Source: an uncultured Lachnospiraceae bacterium (GTDB taxonomy: Bacteria > Bacillota > Clostridia > Lachnospirales > Lachnospiraceae). Taken from it: a DNA stretch of 29,473 nt. Positions 22,926 through 29,473 of the stretch are shown here, piece by piece (the first letter of the stretch is position 1; each line of letters begins with the position of its first letter). The position numbers and the translations under genes were made by a program. The notes beneath the pieces were generated by a model that ran no database searches, had not been told where the DNA came from, and worked only from the letters and a program-made list of their open reading frames with translations. The stretch covers positions 1 to 29,473 of the forward strand of contig CAJUSO010000043.1 in NCBI GenBank assembly GCA_910588965.1, read 5' to 3'.

Positions 22926-23396
22926 TTATCCTCCGATTTTACAGACGTCAACCCAATTTAAAAAGCCAGAATGTTCTTCTAGTTCTTGCAACGAAAGCCT
23001 AATTGCACTATTCGGGCTGCCACAGGCTGGGTACACAGCCTGGAAACGCCTGAGCGATATATCTAAATAAACCTCCACACCCTGATTGACTGCAAAAGGG
23101 CAGATACCCCCGACAGCGTGCCCGACCAAAGGCTCCGCTTCATCAAAAGACAGCATTTTTGCCTTCATCCCAAACTGCGCTTTATATTTTGCATTATCAA
23201 TCCTGGTATCGCCCGCTGCAACAATCAGTATAACCCTTTCCCCTAAATGGAATGACAAGGTTTTCGCAATACGGCTCTCTTCGCAATGCAGAGCCTCCGC
23301 CGCGAGGGATACGGTTGCGCTTGAACACCCAAATTCCTGTATCCTTCCTTCCATCCCCTTTGTTTTGAAATACCCTCTTACTTTTTCAATTGACAT
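22926..23396 (-). CDS. YbaK/EbsC-family protein (aminoacyl-tRNA deacylase type)
   Basis: 156 aa. The family hydrolyses mischarged aminoacyl-tRNAs in trans (Cys-tRNA-Pro for YbaK, others for ProX-like proteins). The conserved lysine lies in RIAKTLSFH (K45), followed by AAGDTRIDNAKYK and the GHAVGGICPFAV block. It is a complete single domain with no ProRS fusion. It has its own promoter and may head the small-gene run YbaK, TfoX-N, DUF2200, DUF1905. The tRNA specificity cannot be told. Confidence 0.9.
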   Translation of the reverse strand: MSIEKVRGYFKTKGMEGRIQEFGCSSATVSLAAEALHCEESRIAKTLSFHLGERVILIVAAGDTRIDNAKYKAQFGMKAKMLSFDEAEPLVGHAVGGICPFAVNQGVEVYLDISLRRFQAVYPACGSPNSAIRLSLQELEEHSGFLNWVDVCKIGG

Positions 23397-23515
23397 ATGG
23401 CGCCTCCTGGCCTAAACGCTGCTTACAACCCTTACCAAACCGTTTCCTGTTACACATTCCTGATAAAATACAAAACCATCCTTCTTTTGGCATCTGATTC
23501 TGCATATTAAGGCTT

Positions 23516-23543
23516 ATTATACCATATTCCCAAATATTTTCAA
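23516..23543 (-). promoter_or_regulatory. Promoter of the YbaK-type gene
   Basis: On the minus strand, TTGAAA (23543-23538) and TATAAT (23521-23516) have a 16-bp spacer, preceding a leader of about 110 nt. It lies in the 198-bp gap after the MFS gene. Confidence 0.65.
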
Positions 23544-23594
23544 GATTCTGGAAATCCTTCCGCCCCGCTTTTTACCTCCTGCCGAAGCCCTTTT

Positions 23595-24842
23595 TTATCC
23601 GGCTGAGAAAACCTTAAAAATATTTCTGGCTTTCATGGCAATCATAAGTGATACAATACCCGAAAATAAAACAACCGCGTATTCACAACCTTTGCAGATT
23701 TCAAACAGGATGCCATAAAACGCATTGCCCAGCGGCTGTGCACACATGGAAACAGTAAAAATGACGGCAATCACCTTACCAATTAAATGCTGCGGGGTTT
23801 CTGCCTGGATAAAGGACATCATCTGCACGGTAAAAAGTGTTGAAAACACCATGATGGCAAAACAGCATACGGTTATGACAATATAATTTATGATTGCAGA
23901 GGAAAACAGTATCAAGGATATACTAATCGGGAATACGCATGATGCACAAGCGATTACGAGATTGCCTGATTTATGGACCGACAGCCTGTTTGCAAAAATG
24001 CCTGCCCCAATCCCTCCTGCCAACCCACCTGCCGCCAATGCCCCCTCTGCATAGCCATATAGCCTGTTTGCCTGTGAAGCTTCGATATTTAACACCTCTG
24101 TTACCAAATATGGCAGGGCGACGATAATCATTGCAGCAAGGAACAGATTTATCCCGCAGATTACAAGAACGCCTTTTCCAATCACAGGCTGTTCCTTCCG
24201 GATAAAATGGATGCTCTCTGCAAAATCAGTTCTGGCTGTCTTCAAAATACCGCCCTTTGAAGCCTGTTTCTGGAACGGTATTTTAATGAAAATTTCCATA
24301 ACCGCAGACATCATAAAGCTTACCATGCAAACCCACAATACAGGCCTTAACCCATAGGCGCTGTATAAAACCCCTCCAAGCACAGGGCCAATCAACGCGG
24401 CAAATGAGCTGATTGTATTGATAATAGAATTTGCCGCCATAAAATTATCCTGATTGGTAAGTGCAGGGATACTTGCCTGCACGGATGGCTGGTATGCCCC
24501 CGCAATGCCATATAGAAGCATCATCGTAACCGCCAGCAGAAGGATGAGGTTCCCTCTATCCATAAGCAGGGTAAAGGCCAAGATAACCGCCGCCGTAAAA
24601 AAATCCAGTATCACCATAACATTTCTTTTATTTACCCTGTCTGCGACAATGCCGCCAATAGGCGACAGCAAAATAGCCGGAAGGAAGGCGCATGCCGTAA
24701 CCGTTCCGTAAAGTGCAGATGAGCCTGTTAAATTTAATAAATACAGCGGTAATGCAAACCTTATGGTTGCATTGCCGAACAACGAAATAATCTGGCCGAT
24801 GACCACTAGCGTAAAATCCTTTGAAAATAGTTTCTGATCCAT
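23595..24842 (-). CDS. MFS transporter, probable drug exporter
   Basis: About 415 aa, 12 predicted membrane helices. The MFS loop 2-3 motif is recognisable as GGIVADRVNKRNVM (about residues 65-78). It resembles the MFS_3/enterobactin-exporter-like exporters. The ATG at 24842 is preceded by GGAGG; the longer start at 24908 would add 22 residues in the intergenic gap. It lies 95 bp downstream of a TetR gene on the same strand, and the pair shares a promoter with two operators, typical of drug-inducible efflux. The substrate is unknown. Confidence 0.9.
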   Translation of the reverse strand: MDQKLFSKDFTLVVIGQIISLFGNATIRFALPLYLLNLTGSSALYGTVTACAFLPAILLSPIGGIVADRVNKRNVMVILDFFTAAVILAFTLLMDRGNLILLLAVTMMLLYGIAGAYQPSVQASIPALTNQDNFMAANSIINTISSFAALIGPVLGGVLYSAYGLRPVLWVCMVSFMMSAVMEIFIKIPFQKQASKGGILKTARTDFAESIHFIRKEQPVIGKGVLVICGINLFLAAMIIVALPYLVTEVLNIEASQANRLYGYAEGALAAGGLAGGIGAGIFANRLSVHKSGNLVIACASCVFPISISLILFSSAIINYIVITVCCFAIMVFSTLFTVQMMSFIQAETPQHLIGKVIAVIFTVSMCAQPLGNAFYGILFEICKGCEYAVVLFSGIVSLMIAMKARNIFKVFSAG

Positions 24843-24937
24843 TCTTCCAACCTCCATACATGATTTACAAAACCAGGTTATTGCAAAAAACACACGCATT
24901 TCTGGCATTGCAATAGGGACTTTGCAGATTGTATTTC

Positions 24938-25594
24938 CTATTGCTTGTTCTTTTGATAGATAGACGCCAGTTCCTGCAACCTCCCTAATATCTCACCATC
25001 CACAATATCCAGGCCAAAGCCTTGCATCATCTGCCGGAATACCATAAACTTACAGTAGGATTCTTCCGCAGAACTGTCAAAAATCATAGGATTCATCCAG
25101 ACATTGGCCACAAGCAAAATCAGTTCTGCCAATTGCCCTGGATAATCCGTCTTAATAGAACCATCTGAAATACCCTGCTTTATAATCGGCAAAATATAGT
25201 CTGGCGCTGCGTTTTCTATGGTATCATGCAGAAGGCTGAAAAGAAGTTTCGGGTTATTGTGGAAATCCGGGGCTACTGTAAAAATATCGTCCTGTACCGG
25301 CCGGCTGATGGATTCCCTAAAAATCACCTTTAGCTTCTCTTTCCCACTAAGGCCAGGACGGTCACGGATGGCTGCAAGCATCTGGTTAGATTCCGATACC
25401 ATCCTGTCTGTAACAGCAAATAAAATATCTTCCTTCGATTTAAAATGATGATAGATAGCCCCTTTACTAAGCCCTCCTAAATGATCGATGATATCCTGGA
25501 TGGAAGTATGCTCATATCCCTTTTCCATAAATAAGCGGAACGCAACATCTAATATTAATTGGACGGTCTCTTCTGGATGCTTTTTTCTTGCCAT
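24938..25594 (-). CDS. TetR/AcrR-family repressor
   Basis: About 218 aa. The N-terminal TetR helix-turn-helix is clear (HTSIQDIIDHLGGLSKGAIYHHFKSKEDI), followed by a ligand domain without recognisable specificity. The ATG at 25594 is supported by AAGGAGGTGGGG; the longer start at 25642 would lie inside the operator. Transcription comes from a promoter that contains two palindromic sites, so the protein most likely represses itself and the downstream MFS exporter. Confidence 0.93.
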   Translation of the reverse strand: MARKKHPEETVQLILDVAFRLFMEKGYEHTSIQDIIDHLGGLSKGAIYHHFKSKEDILFAVTDRMVSESNQMLAAIRDRPGLSGKEKLKVIFRESISRPVQDDIFTVAPDFHNNPKLLFSLLHDTIENAAPDYILPIIKQGISDGSIKTDYPGQLAELILLVANVWMNPMIFDSSAEESYCKFMVFRQMMQGFGLDIVDGEILGRLQELASIYQKNKQ

Positions 25595-25610
25595 GTTTCC
25601 CCACCTCCTT

Positions 25611-25662
25611 AACATACTGCTGGTATGTACATATATTAACATACCAACAGTATGTTTGTCAA
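25611..25662 (-). promoter_or_regulatory. Promoter with twin TetR-type operators
   Basis: On the minus strand, TTGACA (25662-25657) and TAATAT (25638-25633) have an 18-bp spacer. Operator 1, AACATACCAACAGTATGTT (25638-25656), fills the spacer and has 7-bp arms. Operator 2, AACATACTGCTGGTATGT (25611-25628), lies just downstream, over the start of the message. The two sites are themselves mirror copies: one is the reverse complement of the other with a single difference. This is a textbook layout for tight autorepression. Confidence 0.85.
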
Positions 25663-25874
25663 GAAGTTATTCATTTTCCCCATCCCTTCTAAGCCATTTT
25701 CTTCTTTTAGCTGCCTTGCGTGCCTATTTTATCTGCCCTTCAAGCCTAACAAAACATTGCCATGCCAGCCTGCCCAATATCAGCAAGATATCCCCCCAGC
25801 CCCACACCATCTACCCGCTGTCTGCAACCTGCTTTACAGGGCATCCTTCTGTACGGATTAGGGTATGGTCCCCG

Positions 25875-26858
25875 TCATTTTCTTTTCGTGAGTAACTTGG
25901 TAATCATAACAATGGCAGGAAATACTATGCCTGCAGCTACCCAAATAACCCAACTATATCCCCAATTATTTGTAGAAAGGCTATATCCCAAGTATGTAGC
26001 GGTAGCAATTAACCAATATGCAACCGAGACAGCAGCTATGATTGGCTGGTTTTCCTTGTTTTCCTTTGAATACTCCCCCTCTTGTAAAAGTTTTTCATAG
26101 CTTGCCCATACGATGCCGCTACTGATAAAGAAAACTACGCCAATACCTGCAATGACAAAAGAAGCAGATAGCATAAGCGTTAGCAGCAATCCATCCCCCT
26201 CATTAATAACTGCCCCTCCTAAAAGAGGGGCTAACGCCATAATACAAAGGCTGGCCCCGATTATATTGTTTCTTGTATATGTCCCGCTATATTGTGCTTT
26301 CCGCTCTGTAACCATCCCACTAACACCATATTCTGTTTCAAATACGTCTTTTTCCAAATATCCATATGCCGCCGTTTTCCTACCACTTGAAATAAATACA
26401 GCTACCGCTGCCGTGACAAAAAGAAGTAAAATTATCATGCCAATCCCTCCTGCAGCATGTTCCTCTAAGCCATACCCTGGGCTCTCGCTAACTGCTCCTA
26501 ATACCAATAGGCATATAGGTGATAGGATACACAAAAAAGCTGCCAATGCTATTGACTTTGATGTCGCAGCTTTTACAGAAAGGAAGGCATTTGCTTCTTC
26601 CATAGATACGCGCCTTGGCGTAGGCGCATCATCAGACCGAACCATACATCCTACATCTTCGGTTCCATCTTTGAGAAGATAATCTGTACTTACGCCAAAC
26701 AACTCTGAAAGGCGGATGATTTTCTTAAGGTCTGGTACGGATTGCGCTCCTTCCCATTTGGAAACGGATTGTCTTGAAACATCCATCTGTTCCGCTAATT
26801 CTTCTTGTGACCAACCTGCTTTTTTGCGAAGTTGTATTAGTTTGTCTGCAAAAATCAT
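25875..26858 (-). CDS. Membrane-anchored XRE-family regulator
   Basis: 327 aa. The N-terminal HTH_3 domain (QLRKKAGWSQEELAEQMDVS and SVSKWEGAQSVPDL, about residues 8-45) is followed by a linker of about 45 residues and six hydrophobic segments up to the C-terminus. Such HTH-membrane proteins are common in Clostridia; their signals and targets are mostly unknown. AGGAGGAG precedes the ATG. The 280 bp downstream, towards tetR, is C-rich DNA without a gene. It shares its architecture with the gene at 27433-28254. Confidence 0.88.
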   Translation of the reverse strand: MIFADKLIQLRKKAGWSQEELAEQMDVSRQSVSKWEGAQSVPDLKKIIRLSELFGVSTDYLLKDGTEDVGCMVRSDDAPTPRRVSMEEANAFLSVKAATSKSIALAAFLCILSPICLLVLGAVSESPGYGLEEHAAGGIGMIILLLFVTAAVAVFISSGRKTAAYGYLEKDVFETEYGVSGMVTERKAQYSGTYTRNNIIGASLCIMALAPLLGGAVINEGDGLLLTLMLSASFVIAGIGVVFFISSGIVWASYEKLLQEGEYSKENKENQPIIAAVSVAYWLIATATYLGYSLSTNNWGYSWVIWVAAGIVFPAIVMITKLLTKRK

Positions 26859-27061
26859 TCCAAACTCCTCCTTGTGTGATTATTCTGCACAGATTTTACC
26901 TTTTTTTCAAGCTGCTTTCCACCAACCAGCACCCTCCAATTTGTCAACTGTTAGTTGCATCCCTAGTATTTATGGGAATTCCGCTTATCTACAACCTATT
27001 TTTGTATGCTGTTTCATTATCATCCTTTCCGTACCCTGCATCGGCACCAGGCATGCTTATT
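26859..27061. other. Leader region of the membrane XRE gene
   Basis: The gap between the XRE gene start and repeat copy C contains a minus-strand TTGAAA/CAGAAT pair with 17-bp spacing close to the gene (weak promoter) and a CAACT-GTT-AGTTG palindrome near 26944-26956 next to a TTGACA. No gene is evident. Confidence 0.3.
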
Positions 27062-27256
27062 GAACAAAGCGGACCCCCTATCCATTCCCCTCCCCCCTCA
27101 ATCCCAAAAAACTTGGGCGGCTTGCCGCGGCGGCGCAATTGCGAAGCAATCTTTTACCTCTTGCGTGAGCTCACATCCCCTGGAAGGTTTTCTCTTATAG
27201 GATATCCATAAACTTTAACAGTTCACAGTAACTATGTCTTGCCAATAAGAGAAAAA
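27062..27256 (+). repeat. Dispersed structured repeat, copy C
   Basis: This is the most diverged copy. It starts with GAACAAAGCGG; the core GAAGCAATCTTTTACCT is at 27143-27159. The hairpin ATTGC-GAA-GCAAT (27138-27150) is perfect. The long outer stem pairs TTTTCTCTTAT (27188-27198) with ATAAGAGAAAA (27245-27255). C27192 replaces the A of copies A and B, and its partner G27251 replaces their T. Inside, CATA (27207-27210) pairs with TATG (27233-27236), where copy A has CATG/CATG. These paired changes support a conserved structure. It carries its own version of the left module, rich in C. Confidence 0.85.
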
Positions 27257-27278
27257 CAGCAGAGATTTCTCCCTGCTG
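27252..27278 (-). terminator. Terminator-like hairpin at the right edge of copy C
   Basis: On the minus strand, CAGCAGGGAGA and TCTCTGCTG (27278-27257) form a stem with a GG bulge, followed by TTTTTC, which is the edge of repeat copy C. It lies 155 bp after the second XRE gene. The stretch between (27279-27432) contains a 31-codon open frame I do not trust and no other feature. Confidence 0.65.
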
Positions 27279-27432
27279 CCTTTTGCTTATACAAAGATGA
27301 TTAGATATTGTACGGCAGATATGTAAATTCCCAATGGTGAAACCGGGCAGGGCGGCCAACAGAAGGACAAAACGGCATCCATCTTACGGTTGCTGCCTGG
27401 ACGCTTTTGTTATCTGTACAAAGCTATCCTAA

Positions 27433-28254
27433 TTATTTCATCAATCCCTTTTTCTTAGCATAGTTACAGATAAAAAAGACAAATGCCAATACCAACAGCA
27501 CAAAGATAGACAGCATGTCCCATACATCGAAAACGGGTTCCTCTATCATTTTTGACAGTATGGCATTGATGATAACCTCAAATGGAATGGCTAATAAAAA
27601 AGTGATACCGAAAGCAACCAACTTACTTTCTTTGCCAAAGCAGTAAAAAACTGCAGCTATTATCCACATGAATATGATGGAAGCCACCGCCACCGCTGCA
27701 CCCACCGAAAATACTTCTTCCATTTTAATGAAACTGCCCAATAAGGATAAATACGGAAAGATGAAAACACTTAACGATATTAAACTTACAGTAATCCCTC
27801 TTTTCCCTAGTATGATACCTGGAAAAGAGATGGCCCATGCAAAGACAATGGAACTGGCAGGTACGAGTGACCATGTTAAATTGCCGGAAATTGCAAGATT
27901 GCAAATAAGGCATACCATAATCCCTACCAAAAGCGTTACTGAATAAAGAATTGCAATCATTACATTCATGGCCATGTTATTTTCATCTTTCCTTTTCAAG
28001 GCAACCAAATTTTCATCTGCTCTTTTTCCATAACTTTGCGTGTCAATTTCCTCCCCACTTAAGAGCTCGTTTACCGTGATTCCCAGTATTTCGCAAAGTT
28101 CTAACATGATAGATGAATCGGGCATGCTTTTCCCTGTTTCCCATTTGGATACTGCCCTATCTGAAATGTCCAGTTTTTCTGCTAGCTGCGCTTGCGTTAG
28201 TTTCTTCTCTTTGCGGCATTTGGCAATAAATTTTCCAATCTCTGTCTGATTCAT
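27433..28254 (-). CDS. Membrane-anchored XRE-family regulator
   Basis: 273 aa. The N-terminal HTH_3 domain (KEKKLTQAQLAEKLDISDRA and VSKWETGKSMPDSS, about residues 15-48) is joined by a linker to six hydrophobic segments. The architecture is the same as the protein at 25875-26858 but the membrane part is different in sequence. AAAGGAGAAA precedes the ATG. A hairpin lies in its leader at 28315-28342. No obvious target gene is adjacent. Role unknown; membrane-bound XRE regulators may sense envelope stress (inference). Confidence 0.88.
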   Translation of the reverse strand: MNQTEIGKFIAKCRKEKKLTQAQLAEKLDISDRAVSKWETGKSMPDSSIMLELCEILGITVNELLSGEEIDTQSYGKRADENLVALKRKDENNMAMNVMIAILYSVTLLVGIMVCLICNLAISGNLTWSLVPASSIVFAWAISFPGIILGKRGITVSLISLSVFIFPYLSLLGSFIKMEEVFSVGAAVAVASIIFMWIIAAVFYCFGKESKLVAFGITFLLAIPFEVIINAILSKMIEEPVFDVWDMLSIFVLLVLAFVFFICNYAKKKGLMK

Positions 28255-28314
28255 TATTTTTTCTCCTTTCGCCTTGGATGATATACCTGATTGTATGTTT
28301 TTTACACGAACCAG

Positions 28315-28342
28315 CAGTTGGATTGGGGAAACCCAACCACTG
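28315..28342. other. Stem-loop with GAAA loop upstream of the XRE gene
   Basis: On the plus strand, CAGTTGGATTGGG (28315-28327) pairs with CCCAACCACTG (28332-28342) with two bulges, closing a GAAA loop. It lies 60-90 bp before the XRE start. It could be a leader structure or an operator. It has no T-tract. Confidence 0.4.
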
Positions 28343-28519
28343 GTTGGAACGTATTTTTCTCGCTTTCTCTATCATTTTAACACATGGTTGCGGATTTTTC
28401 CATCTCGCGTTTTTGCCATATAAAGGTTAGACGTTATAGCATGGGGTATGTCCTTCTTTCCCATAGGTTTAGCCGATTTGCCAAGGCGGCTATGTGCCTG
28501 TCCCAAAGGATATAGGAAC

Positions 28520-28559
28520 TAAAAAACCGCTTACCCTTAAAACCAATCAGAATAAGCGG
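28520..28559 (-). terminator. Rho-independent terminator after the right-end element relic
   Basis: On the minus strand, CCGCTTA (28559-28553) pairs with TAAGCGG (28533-28527), followed by TTTTTT. It begins 2 bp after a minus-strand stop codon (28561-28563), the tail of a broken gene. Confidence 0.75.
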
Positions 28560-28560
28560 C

Positions 28561-28669
28561 TCATCGTAATGCGCCATAGGCAGACTCAATCAGATCTGTT
28601 TCCTCTGTTCAGTTCCTCCCTCCTGTCTGTCTCTAATTCATCATCCTCTCTGCTTTTGGCTATGGCCCG
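28561..28669 (-). pseudogene. Tail of a broken gene, frameshifted
   Basis: Two overlapping minus-strand frames read like pieces of a charged protein: AKSREDDELETDRREELNR in one frame (28586-28669, ends at a TGA) and TEETDLIESAYGALR in another (28561-28608). The second ends in a stop directly before a strong terminator, as a real gene end would. Together they suggest a frameshifted C-terminus of a mobile-element gene. I do not recognise the family, and part of it overlaps another relic on the opposite strand, so at least one reading may be spurious. Confidence 0.35.
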
Positions 28670-28795
28670 CTAAAATGCGAATGCGGCACAGCCATGCTGT
28701 TTTTAGAGCTGTACTTTAACCGCAAGCGTGCCTCTCTGGAAGAACTGTACAGGAAAGCCATGCCCCGTCCTGGTGGAGGGAAACCGTCCGCATAG
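28637..28795 (+). pseudogene. C-terminal relic of an unknown plus-strand gene
   Basis: A 52-residue open stretch without a start reads GYGPLKCECGTAMLFLELYF, then a basic helix (NRKRASLEELYRKAM) and a stop. The CxC pair and basic tail suggest the C-terminus of a DNA-binding or transposase-like protein, but I cannot name it. It is followed by a strong Shine-Dalgarno and a short frame (28847-28912), as in a truncated operon. Confidence 0.35.
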
Positions 28796-28846
28796 CTTCC
28801 CCAGATCCCATCCCTGTGCTATCCCCCTTTTAAGGAGGCTTCGCAT

Positions 28847-28912
28847 ATGAACCCAGACACATCGTCTGATTGTCATGCACTGGCAGAAATTTATCTGACG
28901 TATGTTTGGTAA
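28847..28912 (+). CDS. 21-residue open frame with strong RBS (truncated gene start)
   Basis: AAGGAGG (28832-28838) lies 8 bp before an ATG. The frame begins MNPDTSSDCHALAEIYLTYV and stops one residue later. The ribosome site is much better than chance, but the product is very short. It is probably the beginning of a gene whose remainder is lost, left by deletion at the edge of an element. Confidence 0.3.
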   Translation: MNPDTSSDCHALAEIYLTYVW

Positions 28913-29003
28913 ATTTCTGTTTATTTTATATCTGTGAAAGCTCGTTAGAGAACATAAAGGAAATATCTCAAACATAAAAACAATAGAATTATCAAACTGT
29001 TAG

Positions 29004-29165
29004 TTATTGAGATGCTTTTCTATCTGCCGAAACTCCATAAAGAACTGTTCTGATACTTCCAACTCGCGTGATAAGCACCCTGCCATCCTTGAAGCTGATA
29101 GAATACCCCGTGCCGCTTTCCATGGATTCTTCCCGAAGCATGTAAGCCTTAACTCTGTATGCCAT
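29004..29165 (-). CDS. Small conserved-looking protein of a mobile element, 53 aa
   Basis: The frame begins MAYRVKAYMLREESMESGTG and continues YSISFKDGRVLITRV to an end at KASQ. Composition is balanced and beta-strand-like, unlike chance frames nearby. A weak AGCAGG precedes the ATG. It lies 81 bp downstream of the sigma-region-4-like gene on the same strand. I do not recognise the family; it is probably an accessory gene of an integrated element. Confidence 0.5.
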   Translation of the reverse strand: MAYRVKAYMLREESMESGTGYSISFKDGRVLITRVGSIRTVLYGVSADRKASQ

Positions 29166-29246
29166 CCTGCTTACTTCCTAAAAAATGAGTGAGAGAATTT
29201 CCACCCATCATCCAGTGGCCCGCAGGACGGCAGGCTGTCTAAGACG

Positions 29247-29473
29247 CTATAAAATTTTCCGCAGCTTCTTCCGCAAATGGTCTAACCTTGCATAGACAGC
29301 ACCCGTCGTCAAATGCAAAAGTGGGGCAATCTCCTTTGTGGAATACCCCTGCATTTTCAGCACGACGATTTGTAATGTACGCCTGTCCACTGTGACTAAC
29401 GCAAGATACAGAGTTTCGTTCTCAATCTCATCCAGTAAATCCATTACCGACCTTATCTCTGCCTGTTTCTCCC
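29247..29473 (-). CDS. Sigma-70 region-4-like DNA-binding protein, partial
   Basis: The frame is open to the right edge of the window, so only the C-terminal 75 residues are seen. They contain a helix-turn-helix of sigma region 4 type: VDRRTLQIVVLKMQGYSTKE, then IAPLLHLTTGAVYARLDHLRKK. Proteins like this are found in conjugative elements of Firmicutes and as small ECF-like factors. The ATG at 29444 is internal to the open frame, and coding appears to continue upstream (EKQAEIRSV). No terminator is seen before the 53-aa gene downstream. Confidence 0.7.
   Translation of the reverse strand, partial: EKQAEIRSVMDLLDEIENETLYLALVTVDRRTLQIVVLKMQGYSTKEIAPLLHLTTGAVYARLDHLRKKLRKIL

Noticed and set aside
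27287..27382. Minus-strand 31-codon frame beginning MDAVLSFCWPPCPV
   Set aside because: Short, no good ribosome site, composition not convincing. It may be a fragment of something mobile but I cannot support it.
28703..28975. Minus-strand 90-codon frame
   Set aside because: It lies opposite the plus-strand relic and its Shine-Dalgarno, and its composition looks random.

Overview
The window looks like a chromosomal segment of a spore-forming Clostridia member, most likely Lachnospiraceae. The evidence is a spoIIR homologue, a tmcAL homologue, strong AGGAGG-type ribosome binding sites, TTGACA/TATAAT promoters and the overall character of the proteins. I cannot fix the genus. I see no tRNA, rRNA, CRISPR array or intact insertion sequence.

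Layout. Bases 1-915 have no intact gene: a strand-skewed stretch (C-rich on +), a short tandem repeat, a broken gene fragment and the terminator of the next operon. Bases 916-6768 (minus strand) hold a PucR-type regulator followed by an NCS1 permease, a DUF917/S-methyl-thiohydantoin-desulfurase-like protein and a hydantoinase/oxoprolinase-like ATPase. This is probably a unit for uptake and ring opening of a hydantoin- or purine-derived compound. Bases 7061-10547 (plus) carry phosphoketolase (xfp) and a TipA-like MerR regulator with a classic 19-bp-spacer promoter. Bases 10820-12896 (minus) hold a two-gene nucleic-acid repair cassette with its own promoter: an HD-domain/P-loop polynucleotide kinase and an ATP-dependent RNA-ligase-like protein. 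Bases 13051-14640 (plus) encode an ABC ATPase and permease without a binding protein.

Next come a 4'-phosphopantetheinyl transferase and spoIIR (minus), tmcAL (plus) and a minus-strand envelope cluster: DedA protein, LPG-synthase-type membrane protein, permuted papain-like protein and GT2 glycosyltransferase. A run of small minus-strand genes follows (DUF1905, DUF2200, TfoX-N, YbaK), then a tetR-MFS exporter operon with a double operator inside its promoter, and two membrane-anchored XRE regulators. From about 28500 to the right edge lies debris of a mobile element: broken gene ends, a 53-aa gene and the C-terminal part of a sigma-region-4-like protein.

The two most interesting features are these. 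First, a dispersed structured repeat is present in three copies in the same orientation (10548-10743, 21480-21637, 27062-27256). It has compensatory base changes in its stems, and each right edge forms the T-tract side of a minus-strand terminator-like hairpin. Second, the HD-Pnk/RNA ligase pair could by itself perform both end healing and sealing of broken RNA.
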